A stretch of 10,076 bases of DNA from assembly GCA_041581935.1 (NCBI GenBank), contig JBFICP010000109.1, positions 1-10,076 on the forward strand, written 5' to 3'. The position numbers and the translations under genes are program-made. Of this stretch, positions 1-6,367 are shown piece by piece; position 1 is the first letter of the stretch; each line of letters begins with the position of its first letter. Origin of the DNA: JAABYT01 sp041581935. GTDB lineage: Bacteria > Pseudomonadota > Gammaproteobacteria > HK1. The notes under the pieces are model-generated. The model ran no database searches. It worked only from the letters and a program-made list of their open reading frames with translations, and had not been told where the DNA came from.

Positions 1-396
1 GAAATCGGCTTCGCTGATGAGTCCGACAAGACGCTCACCGTCGAGGACCGGCAGGCAACCGATTTTATTGCTCAGCATCAGTCGTGCCGCGTCGGCAATT
101 GGTGTGTCCGGGGTAGTGCTGATAACGTCCTCTTTCATTGCGTCTTTGACCGAATAGCTTTCGAGCATTTTTTCCTCGGCGCGGCTACCGAATCCGAGCG
201 ATCGAAGGAGAATTCCGCGGAACAGGTCCCGTTGCGTGATGATCCCGCTCAGCTGTCCATCGCTATCGAGAATCGGAATGTGCCTGATACGTTTCTGCTT
301 CATCACGTCGTCGGCTATGCTCAGCTTGTCATTTCGTTCCAGAGTGAAGACGTCCGTGCTCATGACATCCTCTACGAGAAGATTTCGCTCGCTCAT
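1..396 (-). CDS. CBS-domain pair protein, partial (C-terminus outside window)
   Basis: The reverse strand encodes 132 residues from an ATG at 396 to the window edge, with no stop reached. The protein opens MSERNLLVEDVMSTDVFTL, a standard beginning for a stand-alone CBS-domain protein. The first CBS motif spans about residues 8-60 (RHIPILDSDGQLSGIITQRD at 38-57). The second begins near residue 82 (VKDAMKEDVISTTPDTPIAD) and continues through CLPVLDGERLVGLISEADF at the edge. CBS pairs usually bind adenine nucleotides and act as energy or redox-responsive regulatory modules; no catalytic domain is visible in the part seen. A GAGGA ribosome site lies about 9 nt upstream of the ATG. A shorter start at 363 would remove the conserved opening. 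The gene is divergent from the hemerythrin-like gene across 42 nt. Its specific role is unknown; a link to denitrification rests only on position. Confidence 0.9.
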   Translation of the reverse strand, partial: MSERNLLVEDVMSTDVFTLERNDKLSIADDVMKQKRIRHIPILDSDGQLSGIITQRDLFRGILLRSLGFGSRAEEKMLESYSVKDAMKEDVISTTPDTPIADAARLMLSNKIGCLPVLDGERLVGLISEADF

Positions 397-415
397 GACG
401 CTTGATCCTCCAGTG

Positions 416-429
416 CCGCGAATCCGCGG
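416..429. repeat. Short inverted repeat in the CBS/hemerythrin divergent gap
   Basis: CCGCG-AATC-CGCGG lies in the 42-nt space between the two divergent starts and ends 9 nt before the hemerythrin-like GTG. It may be an operator or a small 5' hairpin. At this GC content it may also be chance. Confidence 0.3.
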
Positions 430-438
430 GCGCCGGCC

Positions 439-855
439 GTGAACCCGTCATTCGAGCACGTGTACCACGAGCTCGCGTCGGAGCATCGCGAGCTCATGTC
501 GCTCGTTGGTCGAATTCGGAATCATCACGGCCTATCGGGCCTTGCCCCGCTTCTCGAGCAGCTGCACAAGATGCTGATAACCCATTTCTCCCACGAGCAG
601 TTTCCCGGCGGATTGTACGAGTGCATGGGAGCCTATGGCTCACGCCATCACCCGGAGCTGAAGGTGCTCATCGAGGATCATTGCACCATCCTGTCTTCGG
701 TTCGCGGACTGTTGGAGCAGACCCGTGTCGCCGAGCAGCAGCACGAGGCGGCGCTGCTCGACGCTGTCGCCGAAGTGTTGTCTCGTCTCGATGATCATGA
801 GCAGCGCGAGCACGCGCTCGCCGACAAGCTCATGGCACTGGCAAGACAACCCTGA
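439..855 (+). CDS. Hemerythrin-like HHE-domain protein
   Basis: This 138-residue, His- and Glu-rich and probably all-helical protein has the spacing of a bacterial hemerythrin/HHE cation-binding domain. Candidate iron ligands are H16 and E18 (ASEHRE), H49, H52 and E53 (THFSHEQ), H81 (IEDHC) and H120 with E124 (DDHEQREH). Such proteins hold a non-heme di-iron site and bind O2 or NO, or help in nitrosative stress and iron-sulfur repair. There is no signal peptide or membrane segment, so it should be cytoplasmic. The GTG at 439 is the first possible start after an in-frame TGA at 403, but no good ribosome site precedes it; the next in-frame ATG (496) would remove H16. The gene ends one base from the stop of the convergent regulator gene. 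The family call is good; which histidines bind metal, and a role in NO handling, are inferences. Confidence 0.8.
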   Translation: MNPSFEHVYHELASEHRELMSLVGRIRNHHGLSGLAPLLEQLHKMLITHFSHEQFPGGLYECMGAYGSRHHPELKVLIEDHCTILSSVRGLLEQTRVAEQQHEAALLDAVAEVLSRLDDHEQREHALADKLMALARQP

Positions 856-856
856 T

Positions 857-1570
857 TCATCGGCGCGGTACCGCTCCCGCCAGCGACTCCGCATCGACAA
901 CCACGATTCGACCATTCTCACTCCGAATCCAGCCCCGGCGCTTGAACTCGGTGATCACGCGGCAAAGCGTTTCCGGCGCCAGCGCGAGCAGGCTGGCGAG
1001 ATCGCTACGTCGACAGGACAACGCGATGGCCGGATCGCAGGGTGATAACGCCCGGTAGCGGTGTATCAGATAGGCGGCGACCTTCTGCTCGGCCGTATGC
1101 GTTGCAAGAAGCTCGGTTTGTGTCTGCAGCTCTTCGATGCGTCGACCCAGACGTTCCAGCACGTTCCAGGCGAGAAGCGGATCGCGGCGCAGCTGTGCGA
1201 TGAAACGCCGCGCGTCGACGGCGAGCAGGCGCGACTCTTCGAGGGCAACGGCGGTGGCCGTGTAGACCCTGTCGAAAAACAACGCGGACTCCGCGAGCAC
1301 TTCCTCGGGGCGAATCAACCGCACGACGTGCTCGCGGTGACCGGCCGCGCGGCGCGTGAGCTTCATCGATCCCTTCATGAGTACGAAGATTGCTTCAGCG
1401 GGCTCTCCCTCGGCGTAGAGCGTGCCCCGCGCCGGCACCCGGCGCAGCCCGCTGAACGGCTCGAGGGTCGCCAGTGAATGCTCATCGAGTCCGCGGAACA
1501 GACTGCTCTCTTCCAGAGCCGCCCGCACCGGGTCCGCGGGGACACGAGAAGAAGCTGCGTCAGTCATCAT
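857..1570 (-). CDS. dnr: Crp/Fnr-family transcriptional regulator, Dnr type
   Basis: This 237-residue cytoplasmic regulator has a cyclic-nucleotide-binding-like beta-roll at about residues 22-120 (FRGLDEHSLATLEPF, then YAEGEPAEAIFVLMKGSMKL). A long dimer helix follows (about 134-170), then a winged helix-turn-helix (about 180-225). The recognition helix reads APETLCRVITEFKRRGW, with E200 and R204 matching the Glu and Arg that FNR-type proteins use to read TTGAC/TTGAT half sites. The only cysteines are 178, 186 and 203, so the N-terminal iron-sulfur cluster of FNR is absent; this favours a Dnr/NnrR-like NO-responsive activator. A 14-nt box matching this family lies upstream, between this gene and nirI. 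An in-frame GTG at 1582 would add four residues, but an AAGGGG sequence abuts it with no spacing. The same sequence is better placed for the ATG at 1570 (or 1567). The subfamily (Dnr versus other Fnr-like) is inferred from context. Confidence 0.85.
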   Translation of the reverse strand: MMTDAASSRVPADPVRAALEESSLFRGLDEHSLATLEPFSGLRRVPARGTLYAEGEPAEAIFVLMKGSMKLTRRAAGHREHVVRLIRPEEVLAESALFFDRVYTATAVALEESRLLAVDARRFIAQLRRDPLLAWNVLERLGRRIEELQTQTELLATHTAEQKVAAYLIHRYRALSPCDPAIALSCRRSDLASLLALAPETLCRVITEFKRRGWIRSENGRIVVVDAESLAGAVPRR

Positions 1571-1636
1571 CGCCGTTGCCACCCCCTTAGTTTGCTCGGA
1601 TCAATGACTAGTTTGCCTGCGACCGGCCGGAATAAA

Positions 1637-1650
1637 TTGACCGGGATCAA
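1637..1650. promoter_or_regulatory. Dnr/FNR operator between dnr and nirI
   Basis: The sequence TTGACCGGGATCAA is a 14-nt inverted repeat of the TTGAC-N4-ATCAA class read by FNR/Dnr/NnrR proteins. For a class II promoter centred at -41.5, the nirI transcript would start near 1685, 46 nt before its ATG, with an A/T-rich stretch (AAAATT, 1675-1680) about where a -10 element should be. The same palindrome could also act on the divergent regulator gene. Confidence 0.8.
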
Positions 1651-1730
1651 GGCGCACGCGCGTCCCGCTACCGGAAAATTTCGCCAACTCGACCCGAGTT
1701 CATCAGGCGGCGGCGGCCCGCAGGAGACCG

Positions 1731-3314
1731 ATGCTCCCGATCGCGCATGCAGGGCCCGATGCACCGAAGCGCACGCGTGTCGTGACCGCCCCGGCAGTGC
1801 CGCTGGCGATGCTTGCGGCCATTGTCCTCGCCCTGGTTCCGCTCGCAGCGGCGCGCGCGGCACCCCTGCCGGGCGACATTCAGTCGCTGGCCTTGTCCTT
1901 TTTCCCCGGCGCGGACCGGGTCGGTGGCGTCGAGGGAACACCGCCGGCGGCCGCGATCTTCAGCGGCGAGCGCCTCGAGGGCTACGTCTTTCTCAGCGAC
2001 GACGTGGTGAAAATCCCCGCGTACTCGGGAAAACCGCTCAGCGTGCTGGTCGGATTCGACGTGGGTGGGCGCATCCGCGGCGTGCGCATCGTCGCCCACC
2101 AGGAACCCATCCTGCTCGTCGGCGTCACGGAAAGTGATTTGGCCGCCTACGTGAATCAATACATCGGGCGCAGCGTATTCGACCGAATCAAGATCGGCGG
2201 CGAGGAGCGACCCAGCTACGTCACCGTGGACGGCATCAGCGGCGCCACCATCACGGTGATGGTGCTCAATGCGTCAATCACGCGGGCCGCTCGCACGGTG
2301 GCCGAGTCCCGCGCCGTGCCGTTGCGCGTAGGCGCCGAAGCGATGCCACAATCGGCGACCCCGCGCGACGCGCAGCCGGCATCCGCCGACCCGCAAGCGC
2401 AGCCACCCATGTGGGTGGACGTATGGAAATCACGCACGGTCCGTATCTGGATTCTGGTTGGTGGTCTCGTGGTGCTGACCTCGATTCTGGTGCTGCAGGA
2501 TTGGCTGACGTGGCACCACCGGCTGCTCGGTTACCTACGTCTCGCGTTCCTCGTCTACACGCTGGTATTCATCGGTTGGTACGCCCTTGCCCAGCTCTCG
2601 GTCATCAACGTGCTCACCTTTATGAACGCCATCATGAGCGACTTCCACTGGGAGACGTTCCTGATCGAGCCGCTCATTTTCATCCTGTGGAGCTTCGTCG
2701 CCCTCACGCTGCTGCTCTGGGGCCGGGGCGTGTATTGCGGCTGGCTGTGCCCGTTCGGGGCTTTGCAGGAACTGGTAAACAAGGTCGCCCTGCGATTCGG
2801 CGTCCGCCAGCTGCCGATACCGGCGCTGGTGCACGAGCGTCTGCTCGCCATCAAGTACGTCATTCTGGTGGCATTGTTCGGACTGTTCCTGCAATCGATG
2901 GCCGACGCGGTGCGCTATGCCGAGGTGGAGCCGTTCAAGACAGCCATCACGATGCGCTTCCAGCGCGAGTGGCCCTTCGTCGCCTATGCGCTGGCGCTCG
3001 TGCTGATTTCGGTGGTGAACGGCAAATTCTTCTGCAAGTATCTATGCCCACTCGGTGCGGCGCTGACCATCCCCGGCCACTTCCGTATTTTCGACTGGCT
3101 GCGGCGGCGCAAGGAGTGCGGCAGACCCTGCCAGATCTGTGCCGTGGAATGCCCGTCTCAGGCGATTCGTCCAACCGGCGAGATCAACGATAAGGAGTGT
3201 CATTACTGCCTCGACTGTCAGGTGACCTATTGGAACCCCTACAAGTGTCCTCCGGAGGTGGAGCGCCGCAAACGCTTCGAGCGTCGCGGACAGCCTTACA
3301 GGCGCAAGCTCTAG
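1731..3314 (+). CDS. nirI: NirI/NosR-family membrane flavo-iron-sulfur protein
   Basis: This 527-residue inner-membrane protein is related to NosR and NirI, which are needed for expression or activity of denitrification reductases and are thought to pass electrons. In order, there is an N-terminal membrane/signal segment (about 22-43) and a periplasmic FMN-binding domain with DGISGAT at 167-173, the covalent flavin motif (acceptor probably T173). About five membrane helices follow (roughly 238-256, 268-289, 311-330, 371-390, 413-430). Two CxxxCP motifs flank the last of them (C336/C340 and C435/C439). The C-terminus has two cysteine sets for 4Fe-4S clusters: C463, C467, C470, C474, then C490, C493, C496, C506. 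NosR proteins are usually near 700 residues; here the stretch between flavin domain and first core helix is only about 60 residues. AGGAG at 1722-1726 sits 5 nt before the ATG. NirI is preferred over NosR because nirS follows; no nos gene is in view. Confidence 0.85.
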   Translation: MLPIAHAGPDAPKRTRVVTAPAVPLAMLAAIVLALVPLAAARAAPLPGDIQSLALSFFPGADRVGGVEGTPPAAAIFSGERLEGYVFLSDDVVKIPAYSGKPLSVLVGFDVGGRIRGVRIVAHQEPILLVGVTESDLAAYVNQYIGRSVFDRIKIGGEERPSYVTVDGISGATITVMVLNASITRAARTVAESRAVPLRVGAEAMPQSATPRDAQPASADPQAQPPMWVDVWKSRTVRIWILVGGLVVLTSILVLQDWLTWHHRLLGYLRLAFLVYTLVFIGWYALAQLSVINVLTFMNAIMSDFHWETFLIEPLIFILWSFVALTLLLWGRGVYCGWLCPFGALQELVNKVALRFGVRQLPIPALVHERLLAIKYVILVALFGLFLQSMADAVRYAEVEPFKTAITMRFQREWPFVAYALALVLISVVNGKFFCKYLCPLGAALTIPGHFRIFDWLRRRKECGRPCQICAVECPSQAIRPTGEINDKECHYCLDCQVTYWNPYKCPPEVERRKRFERRGQPYRRKL

Positions 3315-3361
3315 CCGCGTGTGCGCACTTCGACGACGCGTGGTAACCAATCCCCCACAGG

Positions 3362-3376
3362 GTCCGAACCACGGAC
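3362..3376. repeat. Weak hairpin in the nirI-nirS gap
   Basis: GTCCG-AACCA-CGGAC lies 47 nt after the nirI stop and upstream of the nirS Dnr box. It has no T-run after it, so it is not called a terminator. It could slow read-through from nirI or stabilise the 3' end of its transcript. Confidence 0.3.
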
Positions 3377-3407
3377 TCGACGAGATTGCCGCGCCCGGTC
3401 CGCCGTC

Positions 3408-3421
3408 TTGACCCAAGTCAA
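3408..3421. promoter_or_regulatory. Dnr/FNR operator of the nirS promoter
   Basis: TTGACCCAAGTCAA is a perfect inverted repeat with TTGAC and GTCAA half sites and a 4-nt spacer, as expected for a Dnr/FNR-type activator site. It lies in the 183-nt gap between nirI and nirS, with its centre 83 nt upstream of the nirS ATG. Class II spacing (-41.5) places the transcription start near 3456. Confidence 0.85.
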
Positions 3422-3440
3422 TGCCCGCCGGCGGCGAGAG

Positions 3441-3450
3441 GATTAGAAGA
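3441..3450 (+). promoter_or_regulatory. Possible -10 region of the nirS promoter
   Basis: GATTAGAAGA is the most A/T-rich stretch downstream of the Dnr box and falls about where a -10 hexamer should be for an activator centred at -41.5. No good -35 is seen, as expected for an activator-dependent promoter. The match to TATAAT is poor, so this is inferred mostly from spacing. Confidence 0.4.
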
Positions 3451-3497
3451 CAAGAAGGGAACTTCGTGTCTCGATTCCTGTTTAGGGAGGCCTACCA

Positions 3498-5222
3498 ATG
3501 AACATTTCACCCAAGCAGTTCGCGCTCGCCCTCGTCGCGGCGATTATCGCGCTGGCGCCCTTCGGGGCGGGCGCGCAGTCCACTTCCCATCCGAAGACGA
3601 CACCGGGTGAGCTCCGTTACAAAGGGGCGCCGGCAGAGTCGGTCGGCGGAAAGCAGGTCGTGACGCCGGGCGCGCCCGCGCTCACCGAAGCGGAGTTCGC
3701 GACCGCCCAGAAGCTCTACTTCGAACGCTGCGCGGGCTGCCACGGCGTGTTGCGCAAAGGCGCCACGGGCAAGGCACTGACGCCCGATATCACCCAGGAG
3801 CGTGGCGTCGACTATCTCAAGGTGTTCATCAATTTCGGCTCTCCGGCCGGTATGCCCAACTGGGGCACCTCCGGCGAATTCACCGATCAGCAAGTGGATC
3901 TCATGGCGCGCTTCCTCATGCACGAGCCACCCACGCCTCCCGAGTACGGCATGCCCGAGATGAAGGCCAGCTGGAAGGTGCTGGTGCCGGTCGCCGAGCG
4001 GCCCACCAAGCAGATGAACAAGTACAACCTGGACAACGTCTTCTCGGTGACGCTGCGCGACAGTGGCCAGGTTGCGCTCATCGACGGCGACTCGAAAGAG
4101 ATCATCAATATCGTCGACACGGGCTACGCGGTGCACATCTCGCGGACCTCGTCATCGGGCCGCTATGTCTACACCATCGGCCGTGATGCACTTATCAATC
4201 TCATCGACCTGTGGATGGAGAAGCCCGATACGGTGGCGGCCATCAAGATCGGCCTCGAGGCGCGCTCGGTGGAGACCTCCAAGTTCAAGGGCTGGGAGGA
4301 CAAGTACGCCATCGCCGGCACGTACTGGCCGCCGCAGTACGTGATCATGACCGGCGACACGCTCGAGCCGCTCAAGATCGTTTCGACCCGCGGCATGACC
4401 GTCGACACCCAGGAGTACCACCCCGAGCCTCGGGTCGCGGCCATCGTCGCCTCCCACGAAAATCCGGACTTCATCGTCAACGTCAAGGAGACCGGGGAAA
4501 TTCTGCTGGTGAACTACGAGGACGTGAACAACCTGCAGGTGACGAGGATCCCCGCCGCGCGTTTCCTGCACGATGGCGGATGGGATTCCACTCATCGCTA
4601 TTTCCTCACCGCTGCCAACAAGTCCAACAAGATCGCGGTGGTCGATTCCAAGAAGCGCACGCTGGAAGCGCTGGTCGATGCGAAAGAGATTCCGCACCCC
4701 GGACGCGGCGCCAATATCGTCGATCCGCAGCACGGTCCGGTGTGGGTGACGAGCGCGCTCGGGAATGCGGACATCACGTTCATCGGCACCGACCCGACGG
4801 GCCACAAGGACAAGGCCTGGAAAGCCGTTCGCGTGCTGCAGGGTCAGGGTGGCGGCTCGCTGTTCGTCAAGAGCCATCCGAAATCGAAAAATCTTTGGGT
4901 CGACTCGCCACTTAATCCCGATCCCAAAATCAGCCAGTCGGTGGCGGTATTCGATGTCGACAACCTGGACAAGGGATTCGAGGTGCTGCCGATCGCGGAG
5001 TGGGCAGAAGTCGGCGAAGGACCGAAGCGTGTCGTTCAGCCCGAGTACAACAAAGCCGGCGACGAAGTGTGGTTCTCGGTCTGGAGCGGTAAGGACCAGG
5101 AGTCGGCGATCGTTGTCGTCGACGACAAGACCCGAAAGCTCAAGCACGTAATCAAGGACGAGCGCATCGTCACGCCCACGGGCAAGTTCAACGTGTACAA
5201 CACGGTGAACGACATCTACTGA
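3498..5222 (+). CDS. nirS: Cytochrome cd1 nitrite reductase (NO-forming)
   Basis: NirS reduces nitrite to nitric oxide in the periplasm as a homodimer with heme c and heme d1 in each subunit. The 574 residues begin with a Sec signal peptide (hydrophobic core about 8-22, likely cleavage after GAGA at 23-26). The cytochrome c domain has C78-A-G-C81-H82 and probable ligand M119 (GSPAGMPNWG). The eight-bladed d1 propeller follows. H213 (GYAVHISR) is the probable d1 iron ligand. H358 (FLHDGGW) and H399 (PHPGRG) are the probable distal active-site histidines; their spacing from H213 agrees with that of Pseudomonas aeruginosa His182, His327 and His369 to within one residue. The end, TGKFNVYNTVNDIY, is typical. 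AGGGAGG at 3484-3490 is a strong ribosome site. A Dnr box lies upstream, and nirE follows after 16 nt. Length and all expected ligands indicate an intact enzyme. Confidence 0.98.
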   Translation: MNISPKQFALALVAAIIALAPFGAGAQSTSHPKTTPGELRYKGAPAESVGGKQVVTPGAPALTEAEFATAQKLYFERCAGCHGVLRKGATGKALTPDITQERGVDYLKVFINFGSPAGMPNWGTSGEFTDQQVDLMARFLMHEPPTPPEYGMPEMKASWKVLVPVAERPTKQMNKYNLDNVFSVTLRDSGQVALIDGDSKEIINIVDTGYAVHISRTSSSGRYVYTIGRDALINLIDLWMEKPDTVAAIKIGLEARSVETSKFKGWEDKYAIAGTYWPPQYVIMTGDTLEPLKIVSTRGMTVDTQEYHPEPRVAAIVASHENPDFIVNVKETGEILLVNYEDVNNLQVTRIPAARFLHDGGWDSTHRYFLTAANKSNKIAVVDSKKRTLEALVDAKEIPHPGRGANIVDPQHGPVWVTSALGNADITFIGTDPTGHKDKAWKAVRVLQGQGGGSLFVKSHPKSKNLWVDSPLNPDPKISQSVAVFDVDNLDKGFEVLPIAEWAEVGEGPKRVVQPEYNKAGDEVWFSVWSGKDQESAIVVVDDKTRKLKHVIKDERIVTPTGKFNVYNTVNDIY

Positions 5223-5228
5223 CGCTAC

Positions 5229-5240
5229 ATTGCACGCAAT
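5229..5240. repeat. Inverted repeat overlapping the nirE start
   Basis: ATTGC-AC-GCAAT spans the 16-nt nirS-nirE junction and includes the first two bases of the nirE ATG. It could mark an RNA-processing or translation-control point, or an operator. The 2-nt centre is too short for a stable RNA loop, so the outer pairs at most would form. Confidence 0.3.
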
Positions 5241-6042
5241 GAAAACGAGCAATGGCAGGGTGTTTTTGGTCGGTGCCGGCCCTGGCGACCCTGAGCTGCT
5301 GACCCTTAAGGCGAAGCGGCTTCTCGAGGAGGCGGACGTGATCGTGTACGACCGCCTGGTCTCCGAGGGTGTGCTGCGGCTGGCACCGGCGGGTGTGTCC
5401 AGGATTTGCGTTGGCAAATCGCCGGGAAACCACTCCACGAGTCAGGACAGCATCAACGCCATGCTCACGCGACTCGCGCGTGCCGGTCACCGGGTGGTGC
5501 GTCTCAAAGGCGGTGATCCGTTCATATTCGGTCGCGGCGGTGAAGAGGCGCTGCATCTCGCGCGCCACGGCATCGCCTACGAGGTGGTGCCCGGCGTCAC
5601 CGCGGCGCTCGCCTGCGCGGCCTACGCGGGCATTCCGCTCACCCACCGGGGACTCGCACGCAGTCTGCGCTTCGTTGCAGGTCATTGCCGCGGCGACGAG
5701 CCGCTCGATCTCGACTGGCGCGGGCTCGCCGACGCCGACACGACGCTCGTCTTCTATATGGCACTCATGAATCTTGCCGAGGTGCGCGCCCGACTGATGG
5801 CGGCGGATTTACCGGGCGAGACACCCGCGGCTCTGGTGGAGTCCGGCACCACCCAACGGCAACGATCCATCGTCACGACCCTGGATTCGCTCGTGCATAC
5901 GGCGCGCACGCACCGCGTCGCGACACCGGCGGTGGTGATCATCGGTCGGGTTGCGGGGCTCGCAGCGGAGCTCGCCTGGTTTACGCCGCAGGGCACCGAG
6001 ATGCCCGGCCCGCTGCGGGACGGCGCAGGCGCCCATGGCTAG
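5239..6042 (+). CDS. nirE: Uroporphyrinogen-III C-methyltransferase for heme d1
   Basis: NirE transfers two methyl groups from S-adenosylmethionine to uroporphyrinogen III, giving precorrin-2, the entry step towards siroheme and heme d1. The 267-residue cytoplasmic protein carries the SUMT signatures VGAGPGDPELLT (11-22), VVRLKGGDPFIFGRGGEE (86-103), VPGVTAALA (117-125) and PLTHRG (133-138). It is a single-domain enzyme: the dehydrogenase/chelatase half of CysG is absent, as usual for nir operon copies. The ATG at 5239 is chosen; a TTG at 5230 is in frame and would add three residues, and neither has a clear ribosome site, so coupling to nirS translation is likely. An inverted repeat (ATTGC-AC-GCAAT) covers the start. 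The 3' end overlaps nirC by 8 nt. The role in heme d1 rather than cobalamin is inferred from the operon. Confidence 0.95.
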   Translation: MKTSNGRVFLVGAGPGDPELLTLKAKRLLEEADVIVYDRLVSEGVLRLAPAGVSRICVGKSPGNHSTSQDSINAMLTRLARAGHRVVRLKGGDPFIFGRGGEEALHLARHGIAYEVVPGVTAALACAAYAGIPLTHRGLARSLRFVAGHCRGDEPLDLDWRGLADADTTLVFYMALMNLAEVRARLMAADLPGETPAALVESGTTQRQRSIVTTLDSLVHTARTHRVATPAVVIIGRVAGLAAELAWFTPQGTEMPGPLRDGAGAHG

Positions 6043-6367
6043 CCGATTCTGGATGGTCCTGGCGACGGCGCTCTGGTCCCTGGCATGCGTCGCGGAGCTC
6101 CCCGCCGAACGCCAGGCGCAGTTGCGGCACCTGCTGAGCCACGACTGCGGATCCTGTCACGGGCTGCGTCTTACCGGCGGTCTCGGGCCGCCGCTTACGC
6201 CGACAACTCTGGCGGGAAAGGATTCGCCGGCGCTCGCGACAATCATCCGGCACGGAGTGCCGGGAACACCCATGCCACCCTGGAAGGCGATTATCAGCGA
6301 TGAAGAAGCACGCTGGCTGGCGGAATTCATGAAAGGCACCTCGCACGATAGGAGCACCGGCCCATGA
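6035..6367 (+). CDS. nirC: Small periplasmic cytochrome c NirC
   Basis: NirC is a small c-type cytochrome of nir operons, proposed to donate electrons to NirS or to act in the last periplasmic steps of heme d1 formation. The 110-residue product has an N-terminal hydrophobic signal (about 4-20) and one heme motif, C38-G-S-C41-H42. M80 (GVPGTPMPPW) is the likely sixth ligand, followed by the usual C-terminal helix (SDEEARWLAEFM). The ATG at 6035 overlaps the nirE stop by 8 nt. Longer in-frame readings from 5951 would lie inside nirE and place an arginine-rich stretch before the signal, so they are rejected. An alternative ATG at 6053 would shorten the signal. The stop overlaps the nirF start (ATGA). 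Family size and position fit NirC well. Confidence 0.9.
   Translation: MASRFWMVLATALWSLACVAELPAERQAQLRHLLSHDCGSCHGLRLTGGLGPPLTPTTLAGKDSPALATIIRHGVPGTPMPPWKAIISDEEARWLAEFMKGTSHDRSTGP

Noticed and set aside
402..406. TTGAT half site in the CBS/hemerythrin gap
   Set aside because: No matching ATCAA or GTCAA at the right spacing, so not a Dnr/FNR box.
1591..1604. Second Dnr-like site, TTTGC-TCGG-ATCAA, near the dnr start
   Set aside because: Only the right half site is good; the left matches TTGAC at three of five bases. Kept out as a probable chance half site.
3315..3407. Possible terminator or small gene after nirI
   Set aside because: Only a 5-base-pair hairpin without a T-run is present, and no reading frame here has a ribosome site or protein-like composition.
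3425..3434. Perfect palindrome CCGCCGGCGG just after the nirS Dnr box
   Set aside because: Made only of G and C in GC-rich DNA, with no loop and no known regulator match; likely chance.
3483..3494. TAGG-GAGG-CCTA around the nirS ribosome site, a possible hairpin hiding it
   Set aside because: Four-base arms are too weak to argue for translational control.
4152..5438. Long open frame on the minus strand across nirS
   Set aside because: It is antisense to the fully conserved nirS gene, has no family motifs, and is explained by GC-rich codon bias.
6035..6100. Possible lipobox (SLAC) in the NirC signal peptide
   Set aside because: The -3 position is Ser rather than Leu/Val/Ile and a peptidase I site (CVA) is at hand, so a soluble or signal-anchored cytochrome is more likely.
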